64,000 nt of DNA from Symbiodinium natans (GCA_905221605.1 CAJNDS010000522.1:55855-119854); one strand, 5' to 3'; counted from the stretch's first letter, positions 22,201-33,309 are shown. Notes: generated by a model not told the origin, from the letters alone. Program-made: numbers and translations.

Positions 22201-23782
22201 GGTGATGTCCCTAAACCCTAAACCCTAAACCCTAAACCCGAAACCCTAAACCCTAAACCCTAAGCCCTAAACCCTAAACCCTAAACCCTAAACCCTAAAC
22301 CCTAAACCCTAAACCCTAAACCCTCTGAGGCTTGGGCTTCAGAGTGGCAAGGCATCCAAGAGAAGCCTTGGCCCCGGCTGCGGCCGCTTCTGGACGTGTT
22401 CGGTCGTGGTGACGGTCAGGACCTACCCACAGGCCTTAGGGTTTAGGGTTTAGGGTTTAGGCCCCTTAAAGCCGAAGAGAGTCCACCCAGCCACAGGAAA
22501 ACTTTTAACAACAGCGAGCCTCCCCATGTTTTCTCTGAGCGCAGGCCTAGAGTTCTTCCGGCAGCTGCGCAGGGCGGCCTTGGAGGGCTTTCTGCCACAT
22601 CGTGCTTATGCCAGTCTGGCAGTTGCTGGAGAGGGCCATGCTCCCAGGCGGAACTTGCTGAACCTCATGGACAACGTGGACGCCGTCTGCACTGAGATGT
22701 CTGAAAGGTTCATCGATGAGATCAGCGAGAAGTCGCAGAAGTCTGAAGACCTTCGGCTGGAACTCCAGCGGCGGCTGCAGCTATTGGAGTGGCTTGTCGA
22801 AACGTACAGGTTCGATGAGATCGCTTGTGATCGAGACCGCTTGAAACATCAGATGGCCCGCAGCGAAGATCGCACGCTGGTTGAGCTGCAAAGCTTGGTG
22901 CAAGGTGCCTGCGACGTCTTTGGGGGCTTCAACCAGCAGGACAACGGCCGGGAGACCTTCGACTTCTTGCAGCACTTCATGCGGGCTGGCTCAGCCTTAG
23001 TGAACCCCTTGCTTCAACATTTCGCCCAAGTCTTCGCCAGTGAGCACGGCCAGATGCTCCTCGAGGATGCCAGATTGGAGTTTGAGGATTTCGGTCAGGT
23101 CGTGCAGCTCTGCCACCAGGACTGCGTCCGTCAGTGTGGTTTCATCGAGCCCGACAGTAGGTGTCATCGCAGTAGTCATCCTGTATTTTCTCCCCGTGGC
23201 TTTTCAGAGCACTTGAATCTCCCAGGAGCTCCGCAAGCTGGCGCTGGGTCCGGACCGGAACGACGGAGCCGTGAACGCGGCTGTCTGGCATCTGGTTGTC
23301 AGGGAGTTCAGGAAACCCGAGGTCACCATGGAGAAGGAGATCGACCTCCTCCTGGAGTTCTTTGGCCACCAAACAGAGAAGGATGCCGGGAAGAAGGAAG
23401 GCGGCCTCTTGTCCAGTATCCGAGGGGTCTTCCAGAAAGACAAGTCGAGGCTGGCAACGCGGCGTGAGCTCATGATGGATGCCTTCGCAAGCCACGTGGC
23501 CTCTGGCTACATCTCGGACGTGGAGCGCGCCTTGCAGTACATGCGCCTGGATTGGGCTGTGCAGTGCGGGACCTTCCGAGAGCTGAAGCGCCTGGCTGAC
23601 CTGACCTTGTCGGGGGACACCGTGGACGTGGAGGCAGACGCCCAAAGGCTCCGTGAGTTTCGGGCCCTTGGGCTGGACTTCGAAGATGCCCGGGACCTGC
23701 ACTTCTTCCAGACCCTCTCTCAGAAGGTTTGCGTCTTCGAGCTCCTTGCCGTTGGTTAGCAGGCAATGAGGGAATTAGGGCC

Positions 23783-23819
<37 letters not shown>

Positions 23820-24625
23820 TTACTTACTTATACACTTTAAGACTTTAAGGGGTTATATAGGGACCCCCGTTCCCTACTAAGCAAGAGTAAGGTTCTTGGT
23901 GGAGCAGGGCTTCACGGGGCCCGACTACTGGCAGCAGTTTGAGCAAAGAGTGGGCATCGTGCGCCAGTTCCTGGAGGAGGAAGTCTCGGCCCCTTGGCAG
24001 CTTCGGCCAGAAGGGGGGCTCATTACCCTAAACCCTAAACCCTAAACCCTAAACCCTAAACCCTAAACCCTAAACCCTAAACCCGAAACCCTAAACCCTA
24101 AACCCTAAACCCTAAACCCTAAACCCTAAACAACCCTACCCCCTAAACAACCCTAAACCCAAAACCCGAAACCCTAAACCCTAAACCCTAAACCCTAAAC
24201 CCTAAACCCTAGGAAAAACAAAAAGAGCCCAAGAGAGAGCTCGCCCGCCCCGATCCGCAGGTTCGCCAAGCTCTTCTGGAGGAGCGCTTGAATGCAACTT
24301 CCTTGGGGAAACTTGTATATGGGTGGTTGTCAAAATTATGGTCCCTTTTTGGACCCCTATCATAATACGGCACCTAGTACCCAAAAAGGGATCATAATTC
24401 TGACAATCACCCATATGGGGGCTTACGAAAAATCGTTGCATAGACCCCCAACTACTGTAGTAGGATCCTCCTTATAGAATAAGGACCCAATAAGGTACCC
24501 CCCCCCCCCCTAATTTCGGGAAACCACCCCCCCAATAAACTGCCAATTGATCTTAGAAGAATCGCGTGAGCTTGCCTCTGAGAGAGCTCGCGGAGTTGCG
24601 CTAGCAAAGTGCGGTAGCATCCTGG
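18921..24625 (+). CDS. RNF213-like: RNF213-like gene: N-terminal helical exons
   Basis: A run of + strand exons ahead of the AAA units. About 18921-19138 ends DPWR, and 19265 onwards begins WFAALSGG; they join in frame across a GT-AG intron holding a (TA)n run. 19265-about 20182 is a long, mostly helical exon. About 20271-20370 has ADDCAAILKLAEDCCEGRR; 20558-20666; 20752-about 21256; about 21560-21625 (TYDAELKGRFGKLQV); 21818-22055; 22326-22419 (after a CCCTAAA intron); 22545-about 23158; 23226-23754; 23888-24020 (FLVEQGFTGPDYWQQFEQR); about 24262-24300 (VRQALLEERLNAT); and 24543-24625. No catalytic motif is seen. The stretch is alpha-helical and rich in Leu, Glu and Arg, as expected of the stalk that precedes the AAA core of RNF213-type proteins. 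Its link to the AAA exons is inferred from strand, spacing and unbroken continuation. The true first exon is unknown. Confidence 0.6.
19208..19238. repeat. TA microsatellite in an intron
   Basis: A (TA)n run of about 30 bases inside the intron 19139-19264. Confidence 0.9.
22207..22323. repeat. CCCTAAA array in an intron of the RNF213-like gene
   Basis: About sixteen CCCTAAA units, two of them altered (CCCGAAA, CCCTAAG). The exon starting EAWASEWQGI follows directly at 22326. Confidence 0.9.
23755..23887. mobile_element. Introner-like element, family B copy 2, forming a GT-AG intron
   Basis: Left end GTTAGCAGGCAATGAGGG and right end CCCGTTCCCTACTAAGCAA match family B. A (TA)n run lies in the middle. 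If spliced G|GTTAGC...CAAGAG|TAAGG, the flanking frames join (FELLAV to RFLVEQGF). A second possible pair, AAGGTT at 23724 and 23889, would put the downstream exon out of frame. Confidence 0.8.
24023..24211. repeat. CCCTAAA array in an intron of the RNF213-like gene
   Basis: About 25 CCCTAAA units in two blocks with a short degenerate break at about 24130-24160. Confidence 0.9.
24316..24418. mobile_element. Introner-like element, family C copy 1
   Basis: A 103-base inverted repeat. The left arm TATATGGGTGGTTGTCAAAA and then TTATGGTCCCTTTTTGG mirror the right arm CCAAAAAGGGATCATAA with TCTGACAATCACCCATATG. A second copy lies at 29149-29257. Confidence 0.88.
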
Positions 24626-24670
24626 GGTTTTCGGTAGGCCCTCGGATTAGGGCTCAAGATCCCTAAGCCC

Positions 24671-24795
24671 TAACCCTATAAACCCTATAAACCCTATAAA
24701 CCCTATAAGCCCTATAAACCCTATAAACCCTATAAACCCTCTAAACCCTATAAAAACTATAAACCCTATAAACCCTATAAACCCTATAAACCCTA
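24671..24795. repeat. CCCTATAAA nonamer array
   Basis: About thirteen CCCTATAAA units, a two-base expansion of the CCCTAAA heptamer, in an intron of the RNF213-like gene. Confidence 0.9.
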
Positions 24796-24919
24796 AACTC
24801 GTTTGTGAAGTTTGAAGTTGCAGCTCTCGCTTGCTCGGGCAGCTTGAGTGCAAGCCTTGACAGACAACTGGCAAGCTTGGTTGAGACCCCCCTCGGATAA
24901 AGAAGATCACGTGGAGCAT

Positions 24920-25595
24920 TTGAAGCTGCCAGGTTTAGGTTTAGGGTTCGCACAAGGTGCCTGAGCCACTCTATCCTCTGGGCGGCTTGAAGAAGTGGCC
25001 ATTTTGTCGACGGTCATGTCTTAATAGGGCCTGTAGGAGAATCCAGATAATAAATAATAAAGGCCTAAGCCTTTATGATTACAATTTTAAACTAGTGATA
25101 GAAAAGATACGAACGGGCCAGTAATAAGATTATTTTCGTGGGTCCATAAACTCCTTACAAAATAATGTTATGAAAGGCCCTATTATTATATTCACTTCTT
25201 GCGCATTCAATTAGTATTCATATCTTCACTTCTTCTTCACGGATCACCCGGGATAGAACTAAATATGAATGTTGCCGTGGGCTGGATCTACAGTACACGT
25301 CGAGAGAAAGGACTACATTGGTACAAAATGGCCACTTCATGTGCCATCTAAGCTAGGCTTACTTCGGGGTGTGGAGGGCGCCCAGCGGAGCCACGCTCCG
25401 GCATAAGGCTCCTTTAATTTATCTGACATTCTGACATGGCATCTCTCGCGAGATACACAAGCTCAGAACAATAAAGGCGTCGATCTATGAATGACCTTTC
25501 CTTGGCCATGAATTTCAGTCGATGGCCCGAACTTCCTAATCCTGCACATCCTTGGAACCTGACTGTGCTACTGTATTTCCGCACCATGAAACGTA
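24920..25595. other. AT-rich intron with no exon seen
   Basis: About 650 bases, AT-rich from 25030 to 25280. No coding block or recognisable repeat was found. Confidence 0.4.
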
Positions 25596-25599
25596 TAGG

Positions 25600-27774
25600 C
25601 GGCTAGTCGCTTGCAGGAGCTCCAGCATTGTGCCGCCGTTTTGCTGGGCTTCCTGAACCTCAAAACGCCAGAGGGCGATGCCGAATGCTCGGAGCCTTGG
25701 CATGGAATATTAGTCCTCCATTGCACGTCCTGTGTCTTCGGCACCTGTGCTCTAGGCTCAACATGGCTCAAAACTATGCCGTACCCTAACTTCAAGAGCT
25801 GCTATGCTTCAAGCATCCCATCCCCAGGCGGCGCTCGTGCAGCTGCTGAGGGGCCTGGGCCGCTGTAAGCCCCGGCCACGCGTGGAGTCCTTTGCCAGCG
25901 TGGCAGCGCAGATCCAGCTCATCCGCGCCCTCTTCGCGAACGTGGACCGGCAAGGAGGGCAGGGTAGCGAGTTGCTACTCTGGTCCGTCGACCAGATCCT
26001 CACCGGCCAACTTGTCTTGCAGGGCTACCAGGGTGATTTCTACTGCTGGTACACGTACCGGGGTGCTGGCGTTGAGCGCCACGTGACGGTGTCCTCGACA
26101 AGCTTGAAGGAGTACTCCACGAGGAGCTTGATGAGCCTGGAGGGCTTGAAGGAGCAGCCTGAGAAGTTTAGGTTGCTGCAACTGTTCCTCGAGCAGGTGC
26201 GGGCCATTATGGCCAACGACACCGGGCTGGCAGCCACCGCGGCTGCACTCCACAAGGATGGACATCCCAGGTTCCAGCAGAATGTGGAGATTTGCATGAA
26301 AAGCAATCTGATAGTCGAGGCCCACCTGCAGCTGGAGAGCTTGAGCACTTGGAAACACGAGGTGCGTCACACCCTGGAAGCTGCTCCGCTTCTGGGGCTG
26401 GTGCCCCGGGGCCAGATGCATGCCTGGCTCGCGCAGGCGTACGCCGACGGCCTGACGGGTGATATGCTCAGCTCCGTGGTCGAAGGGCTGAGTGCCTGGA
26501 GCCCCTGCAGTCCTGAAGTCTTCGAGAGCAAGCTGTGGCCTTCAGGCATTGGCATCGGTGAGCCCCTGGAGGCAAGCGTGGCTTTGATGGCCCTCCGCCT
26601 TTGCTGCGAGGATCTTGCGGTGGATCCCCAGCAAGCTCACCAGAGGCCGGGGCGCTTCCAGGTCCAGGCCAAAGACAGCGAGGATGCCCTGAAGAAGGTG
26701 GCGCACCTCTTCTTGGCCTTGGAGGGTGGACCCAAGCGGCTCCCCCGACCATCTGAGGTTCTCTTCTGCGACGACCGGGTTCCCGAGGCCGAGGTGGAGA
26801 CGTTCTTGTGGAGATCGCGGAGGTTTCCTCAGCTGCTCTTCGTTCTCGTGGAACCAAACCGTCTTTCGCCAGATGGCAAGAAGCTGATTGCCGAGTGGCT
26901 GGCGAGCGAGGATCTCCAAGACCGCAGCTCTTCCATGGGTGTGATCCTGACTTCGCCCTGGTACATCCCTGCCTCTGCGCAGGTGCGCGAGATGCACGTG
27001 CGCCCAGAGCAAGCCGTGCAAATTTGGCGAGAGCAGTGCCCTGCAGAGGTTTTGCTTTACCACACGGAGCTCCCAAAGGGCACTGGGCCTTCCTCGGGGA
27101 AGAGCACCTACATCCGGCACCGGTGCAAGCAGAATGATGAGGAGGTCGTGAGCTGCATCCTGCATGAGGGTTTCCAGCTTAGCCAGTTTATTGCAGAGGC
27201 ACGCAAGCAGATCATCGACTGTGGCCTTGGGGGCCGCCACATTGCCTTGCACATCGAAGTGACTGCCTACAGCGACTGGGAACTCAGCAACGCCTTCCTG
27301 CGACATCTGCTGCTGTGCCAGGTGCTCTACGATGCCGGTTCTGGGCAAATGGCTTCACTTCCGGATGGCACCAGGATCTATGTGGAGGTTGGCGCCGTTG
27401 CTGGGAAGCGTGATCTCCACGCCTTGAAGCCCTACGCCACGGAGGAGACGATGCAAGCACGCTTCCCGCAACAGCACAAGAGCGGGATGCAACTGACGCT
27501 GTCTCTTCTGTATCCGATTCTGGAGATTGTGGGTCGAGACGTATCTGGTGAGGTCCTGGGATTCCCCCTCCAAGAGAGCGAGCGGCACTATCGGTCCAAC
27601 TTGCATGGTGACGAGCAGTTGCACATGCGCGTTGTCTGTGATTCCTGTGGAGTGACACCGATTCGAGGCCAGTGCTATACTTGCCAGGTTTGCAACGACT
27701 TTGATCTCTGCGCGGTGTGCTACGACAACAACGCCCACGACCACGATCCAAGCCATGGATTCCGAGGGCGACAG
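25600..27774 (+). CDS. RNF213-like: RNF213-like gene: first AAA region plus ZZ zinc finger
   Basis: A small exon at about 25600-25706 (LQHCAAVLLGFLNLKTPEG) is followed by a long one, 25828-27774, opening after a CCCCAG acceptor and ending at a GTGAGC donor. The long exon has an AAA-like stretch: a degenerate Walker A, TGPSSGKSTYIRH, which lacks the full GxxxxGK spacing, preceded by a strand LLFVLVEPNRLSPDGKK. This suits the inactive AAA1/AAA2 units of RNF213. Near its end, about 27637-27770, is a clear ZZ-type zinc finger: CDSCG, then CYTCQVCNDFDLCAVCYD, then a paired His in HDHDPSHGF. ZZ fingers bind protein N-termini, ubiquitin-like modifiers or degrons; human RNF213 does not have one here. 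The ZZ is in the same unbroken frame as the AAA-like part, so the fusion does not depend on splicing predictions. Confidence 0.72.
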
Positions 27775-27958
27775 GTGAGCGCACTTCCCTTCCGCTTGAT
27801 GCAGGCATTCTTGCAGCCCCACCCGCTGGATGACAGGCGACAGCTGCCACCCGGACTTGGAATGGTTCAGCTAGGTTTTTCTGCCCTAGGGGCTTGTGGT
27901 GCTTTCGAGTCAGCAGCTAAATCCCTACAGCGTGCATGGACAGTTCTATAAGATCAAG

Positions 27959-30900
27959 CAAGGCTGGATGCGCGCCCCAGTGACATGGAGCTGCTGACTT
28001 CGGTGAGAGAGATCGACCCTTCCCAGATCCCCGCCGGCGCAGAGCTGCTCGAAGAGCTGGCCGACATGAGCCTTTGTCATAGTTGGGTAACATTTTATAC
28101 ATTGATAAGGGGGTACCTAAACCCAATAAGGAATATACATATTTAAATTTGTAATACCCTCCCAACCATGAGCTAGGAACGCAGCCTTCGTGGACATCGA
28201 CGTGCAACGCCTCCGGGATCCGCCGGACGCGGCCAGCACCTTGCAGATCTTCGCAGCCATGAGCAGCCTTGAGGCGCTGACCCGCGCGCACGAGGACATG
28301 ATCGTGCGGCGCGTGGGGATTCTGGGCGACTGGATGGCGAAATCCCACACCTTTAGGGGGTCGGATGGTCAAGCCTTTACTGGCCTGGCATCTCTTCTCA
28401 TGCGTTGCATGGGCGTCAACCTTCAAAAGCTCGGAGCGGGTGAGGAAGTGTGTATGCACTTCGTGGTGCCATACACACAGGATGCCCAGGAGGATTATCT
28501 TATCTTCGTCCCATCTTTGGTGCAAAATCCCCTGCAGCCTCAGGAGGGCATCTGCAGCCATGGCCCCGAGTGCGAATGCAACCAAACCCGGCTCCAGCTG
28601 GTGGGCCTGGTTCCAGACAAAGTCTTCCTCGCGGACCCTCTCAGCATCTTCAACCTCGGATTGTTGGCCTCTGCTGAGGAGCCAGCATGGGCTTTTTTGC
28701 GCCGGAAAAAACCCCCCGAACCAATATGTATATTATATATACATAAAGGGCCTTTCTAGGGGGGTTAGACTGTTAGGGGGGTTATGTAGGGCACTTCCTA
28801 GCCCATGCAGGAAGACGAGCATCAGGGCATCGAGGCCTTGTCCCTGGCGTTCGGCATCCCCTCCAGGCGGATTCGAGAGATTTTCGTGGCAGAGGGCTAC
28901 GTCCTGACACGGGACTCTTGCTGTTGGTGAGCAGGGGAATGTGAGGGAGATTTTTGTAGGGCCCTAATATATACCCTTTAAGGGATTCTATATGGGGTAC
29001 CTCCTTCCCCCCAATTCCCTACGAAGCAACACTAAGGACTACGCCTGCAAGATCCTGGAGCTCCTGGCTCGGCGGCGATCACGCGTTCCGACCATCCTGG
29101 TCGGGGAGAGTGGGACGGGTAAGACTCGCGTGCCTTGGCCAACATCTGCATATGGGCGGTTGTCTCGAAATTGTGGTCCCTTTTGGGGTCATACGGCAAC
29201 TAATATTTATGTAGGGTACCCCAAAAGGGATCATAATTTTGACAACCACCCATATGAGTTATCAGTCTACCATATTTCTGCACTACGCCCCTCAGCATCC
29301 CTTCACCTCGATCCTGTCTCAACTCAGCTCACGCTCATGCCGCGAGGCTCTGGAAATGCTGACGCGGCTTCTCCTGGAGTGTGATGAGGTGAGCCCACCT
29401 TTGGCCAAAGTACTCTACAAGTACATGAGGAACAAGCTGGTGAATATCAAGGACTGCAGTTGAGCTTCAGGGTTAGGCTTCTTAGGGGCATTGAGGGTTT
29501 ATGCGCTTACCCGCGAGCAGGACGCCAATCCCGACAATCACGCCGTCGGGCTCGTGGAGGCCAACTTGGATGTGTTCCGTGACCTATTTGGTGCCCATGC
29601 ATGTCTGCCCGAGTCTCTGGAGTCGTGAATTTAGGTTTGTCTCCCTTCCTCTGCAACTGACAGGCGCAAAATCCTACCATGCTAGCTGTATCATGGTGTA
29701 TCTTTCGAAAACTCGACGAGTGGTGCTCTTCTACTCCTCTGAATCTGCATCCGCAGAAGCGGAGTTATAGGGCCTTAGAGGGGACCTCTTTTGGGGGGGG
29801 GGGGGGGGGCTCTTGGTGACTCAGAGACATCCGAGACTGAGGCTCCTGAACCAGGGCTTTACCATTCAAGGCCTGAAGGAGCTGCGGGAGCGAAGTTCTG
29901 CTTATGTAAGTGTCGTGCACTGTGACTCCACGACATGCTTTTCCAGGACCTCTTGGGCAATGCAGCTTTGTATGGAGATGGTGCGCAGTTGGTGGAGACT
30001 GAGCTGAACAGTGTACTTAAGAACTCCCCATGTAGAAACCCAGAGACGTTGCAGCGTAGTCGTGGCACACTGCCGCGTGCTGCAAGTGAGAGAGGGGCTT
30101 TTGTCCACGGATCGCGCCCCCGCGCGAGGGTCCCATCTTCACGCGCAAAGAGCTTCTACAGAAGCTGTTGCAAGAAGTGCGGGGCTCCGCCCGCTACGAC
30201 GTGGGCCTGCCCCTCGTCCCAGAATGCAGGCTTTCTTATTGGGCCCTGCTTGCCTCGTGATATCTCGTGATCACTGCTATGTGGTTTGTTGATGTTTGAA
30301 GGCACACATGTGTCACTGAAGGTTCCACTTGCTGCTCCGGCACCTGCCTCTGGACGAAGCCGATCCCGTTGAGGCCGCAGACGCGGCGCAGAGCGCCCTG
30401 AAGCGAAGTCAGAATGAGTGGAGGCGGGGCCTTTCCAGAATATTTGAGAAGCCTTGCGTGTCTAAGGGTAGCTACATGGGCCCTTAATGTGGACCCTTAC
30501 CTTCCGTAAAGGTTCTGAAGCATGGGCCATGACTTTTCTATAGGATATATAAGGGGTGTATAAGGGGTCCCCCTTTAAGGGCCCATACATACCAAAAGGG
30601 ACCATGCAACTACCCTGAGAGTGTAGGTCAGGATCTGAGCAGAGCTGTCCTCAGGAGACGGAATGAGTAGAGACAGAGAGACAGAGAGTCCCCAAACCGC
30701 AGCCAAGGTTTCTTTCTTTCACCAGAACGATCTAGATTCTGTAGACCCCAAGGCCCATACTTCATTCTCTCCTCGCGTGGCTTCCTCCGGTTTCATTGAG
30801 GGTGCACCCAGGAACTTTCCCGCCCCTCAAGCTCCTGGAGAGGTTATGCGAACCATTTCTATCTTTATCTCAGCGCTTTGCAACCTCAGTGCCTGCGGGC

Positions 30901-33131
30901 ACCTCCCAAGCGCCCCCCCAAGAAGTCACTGCAAACAAGGCCCGTCTCGCAGTGGGTGGTTGCCCTGCTGACTGACCCAGCATTGGCCCCAACTCCTTTC
31001 CCCCCCTCTCCACGCGCTCCGCACCGCGCACAACACAACGCCCCCTCCGCTAGCACAATGCACTGACAAGCAACGTGGGAGGAGAGGAGTGGAACTTTCT
31101 GCCACACAGGGTGACATGCCACTGAGTCATATTGAGCCCAGCCACCGAAGCGTTGCCAGGAGCCTCAGCAAAGAGGCGAAGGAGCTGGAACGCCAGAAGA
31201 GCAGCTTCTTGCTTGCCCTCCGCTGGGCACGCGACCCGGCCTTTCCACAAGGCCCATATGCCGATCTCCATCACAAGTTGCCAGACAGTCGCAGCTACAG
31301 AAGGACCCAAACCGCCCTACTAGCAAGTCGAGAAGTCAAGACAGGCCCACCAAGAGTAAGAGGCCCCCCCAAATGTGCCAACAAAGCTCCGTGGAGCACC
31401 AAAGACCCTCAGATGCCGAGCCGGCGGACATCGATGCGGAAAGCTTGGAACAGGAAACCGATGACGTGCACGAAGCCAGCCTGCCGGCTGCGGTTTAGAA
31501 GCGGGCCGGGTTTTGGCGACTGCTTGGGTTTACTACGGGGGGTGCAAAGTTCAGGGCTTTTTCGGCTTAAGGATCTTGCTTCGGATGCTGAATGCTCGTG
31601 GGGCAGGCAACTTTTGCTGGGTCAGGATTCCAGAAGACACCGCGTCTTTGCAGCATCGTGCTGCAAGTCTGGAGCTTGTGCACCCTGTAAATCCTGTAAC
31701 TCTGTTTCCCGGACCCGAAACTCAAAACCCGACATTACATCCGGCGGCCTGGATCTTCAGACTAGGCCTTCTTTTCGCCCTGCGCGCCGTGACGCTGCTG
31801 CCCGCTGAGCCAGTCTTCTTCCGGGTGCAGGCCTGTGATGGTGCCGTTCCTAGTAGTAGAGTAGGTAACCTTAACCTTTTCGGGGTAATATAATCCAAGG
31901 TTGACCCTTTAGTTCCCCCAGGTGTTAGCAGAAGCCTTTGCGGCTAGTTGCAGTGCTGGCTGTTTCTTGCAGAGGTCCACGCGGCGCTGACGGCAACAGA
32001 TATCGAGGCGCGCGCGCCAAGATGCCTAGACCATCCTCGACCCATCTAACCCCCTTTACTATCCCATACTATAAGTTCCCAAACAAACTGCCCTAAGCCC
32101 TAACCCTGAAGCCTGAACCCGGAGCCCTCAACCCTAAACCCTAACCCTAAACCCTAAACCCTAAACCCTAAACCCTAAACCCTAAACCCTAAACCCTAAA
32201 CCCTAAACCCTAAACCCTAAACCCTAAACCCTAAACCCTAAACCCTACACCCTCAGCGTTAGGCTCAGCTTCGGCCCGCCTTCGCGGCATGCGAGCGGGA
32301 GCCTGACATGACGGTGATCGTCTTCCTGGATGAGGTGAACACCGCGTCGCTCGGCTCGCAGTCCCCGCCTCGCGGAGGTGTTAGGGGTTTAGGGTTTAGG
32401 GTTCGGAGGGTTTGTGTCGGGTTCAGGGTTTAGAGTTTAGGGTTTAGGGTTTAGGCTTTAGGGTGTAGGGTTCAGGGTTTAGGGTTTAGGGTTCGGTGTG
32501 GCTAACCTTTCCACCTTGCGGACAAAAACGGACACTGTCGGAGTGAATCCTGTGCCTCAACGGCCTTGAGCAGGTCCTGCTTGGGCTTCGTGAAGGCGAT
32601 CCTCTGTGACAAGTTCCTGGTGAGCGACTTCCAGAACCTCTATCCCCCTTTTGGAGTTATTTTCTCATTTTTGTTTATATAAAACCCAAGAGGATATCAA
32701 CAAAATACTATTTTTATTCAGGTTCTAAGGGGAGTATAGGAACCTCTTCATCATCGCGGCCTCCAACCCGTATCGAGAGGAAGCCAGCAATGAAGATCTC
32801 GTGCTGCGTGGCAGCACCACGGTCATGCGTGACTTCTTCCAGGTGCACTGCTTTGGGTACTTTTCACCACACTTATAAGTCTACTTATAACTTATAACCT
32901 ATCTGGAGACTGGAGACTTAGCAGGGGACTTAGGGGGCTTATAAGTACAGTGATAATTGCCCTGAACCTCCAAGTGTTTGTTGCCATATTCAGGATTCAT
33001 GTCGCTAGGGCTGTAAGAGCCTCCGACTCCACAGTGAGATGTCCAACATTGGGGCAGGTGCATCCTTTGCCGCCCTCGTTCCAGCCCTATATTTGGAATT
33101 GGAGGTCACCCAGTGCAGATGACGAAGAAAG
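27959..33131 (+). CDS. RNF213-like: RNF213-like gene: AAA3 unit exons
   Basis: Exons on + in order: about 27959-28070; 28178-about 28690; 28810-28911 ending GYVLTR; 29036-29129 with YACKILELLA and Walker A GESGTGKT (29103-29126); 29266-about 29395; about 29520-29625; about 29850-29905; 29946-30020; 30125-30230 (FTRKELLQKLLQEV); 30325-30457; about 31775-31845 (FFRVQ); 31976-32015 (VHAALTATDIEARA); about 32266-32360 with Walker B VIVFLDEVNTAS (32314-32340); 32577-32632 (GFVKAILCDKFLVSDFQ); 32740-32845 with the sensor strand NLFIIAASNPYRE; and 33057-33131 (VHPLPPSFQPYIWNW). The series VHAALT, FLDEVNT, AASNPYR, VHPLPPS follows the AAA3 unit of RNF213 closely. Both catalytic acids of Walker B are kept, so this unit should hydrolyse ATP. 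Confidence 0.82.
28073..28172. mobile_element. Possible introner between two AAA3 exons
   Basis: CATGAGC-type words flank the intron (ACATGAGC at left, CCATGAGC at right), and CATAGTTGGG mirrors CCCAACCATG. A GA-AG splice (AT|GAGCCT...AGCTAG|GAAC) keeps the frame. Confidence 0.55.
28686..28809. mobile_element. Inverted-repeat intronic element (family H)
   Basis: GCATGGGC at the left and GCCCATGC at the right form perfect inverted ends, with a TATATATACATA core. The right end is directly followed by AG and the exon EDEHQGIEALS. Confidence 0.65.
28912..29035. mobile_element. Introner-like element, family B copy 3, next to the AAA3 P-loop
   Basis: Ends CTTGCTGTTGGTGAGCAGGG and CCCTACGAAGCAACACTAAG match family B copy 2. 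GGACT is present on both sides (28912-28916 and 29036-29040). Removing one copy plus the element joins GYVLTRD to YACKILELL in frame; this needs a GA donor and an AG acceptor. Confidence 0.85.
29130..29265. mobile_element. Intron carrying introner-like element, family C copy 2
   Basis: The element itself is about 29149-29257: CATATGGGCGGTTGTCTCGA and TTGTGGTCCCTTTTGGGG mirror CCCCAAAAGGGATCATAA and TTTTGACAACCACCCATATG. It lies directly behind the AAA3 Walker A exon; the next exon opens after ATCAG at 29266. Confidence 0.85.
30470..30620. mobile_element. Possible inverted-repeat element in an AAA3-region intron
   Basis: GGTAGCTACATGGGCCCTTAA at the left has an inverted partner around TTAAGGGCCCATACAT with GCAACTACCCT at the right. 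Only one copy was seen. Confidence 0.5.
30660..31770 (+). other. Long intron region with uncertain coding content
   Basis: A 239-codon open frame starts at 31089 (SKEAKELERQKSSFLLALRW near its start), but a rival frame of similar quality overlaps it and the Arg/Pro-rich tail looks non-coding. An RNF213-like exon may hide here. I could not decide. Confidence 0.3.
32125..32247. repeat. CCCTAAA array before the AAA3 Walker B exon
   Basis: About seventeen CCCTAAA units in the intron between VHAALTATDIEARA and the VIVFLDEVNT exon. Confidence 0.9.
32383..32500. repeat. TTTAGGG array after the AAA3 Walker B exon
   Basis: Degenerate TTTAGGG/TTCAGGG units in the next intron, in the opposite orientation to the array at 32125-32247. 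The two arrays bracket the Walker B exon. Confidence 0.8.
32634..32739. mobile_element. Introner-like element, family D copy 2, with 8-base duplication
   Basis: GAACCTCT stands at 32634-32641 and again at 32740-32747. Between them lies the family D sequence seen at 10889-10987 (TTTGTTTATATAAAACCCAAG, TTCTAAGGGGAGTATAG). A GA-AG splice, CA|GAACCT...TATAG|GAACCTC, removes exactly one duplicate and joins VSDFQ to NLFIIAASNPY in frame. Confidence 0.9.
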
Positions 33132-33309
33132 GTATGCCTTGCTTCTTCTGCACAGACGAGCTCACATCGCAGAGGACGAGATTTGTCTATTCATTGACGT
33201 TACGATAAGAAGCATAGAAGGCTTGTGGCTGTCAGCTGCTGTTGTCAGCACGTCTGAGACCGTCTCGTCCTTTCCTGGCTTGTTCTAGGTGCCCTTTGAG
33301 TCTTTCCTG

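Noticed and set aside
23724-23894. AAGGTT pair as the target duplication of the family B element
   Set aside because: Exact removal leaves the downstream exon in a frame with an early stop; the G|GTTAGC...CAAGAG|TAAGG splice keeps the frame instead.
25975-27850. Long - strand frames opposite the AAA/ZZ exon
   Set aside because: Same reason: the + strand has AAA and ZZ motifs in one frame, and the opposite frames have none.
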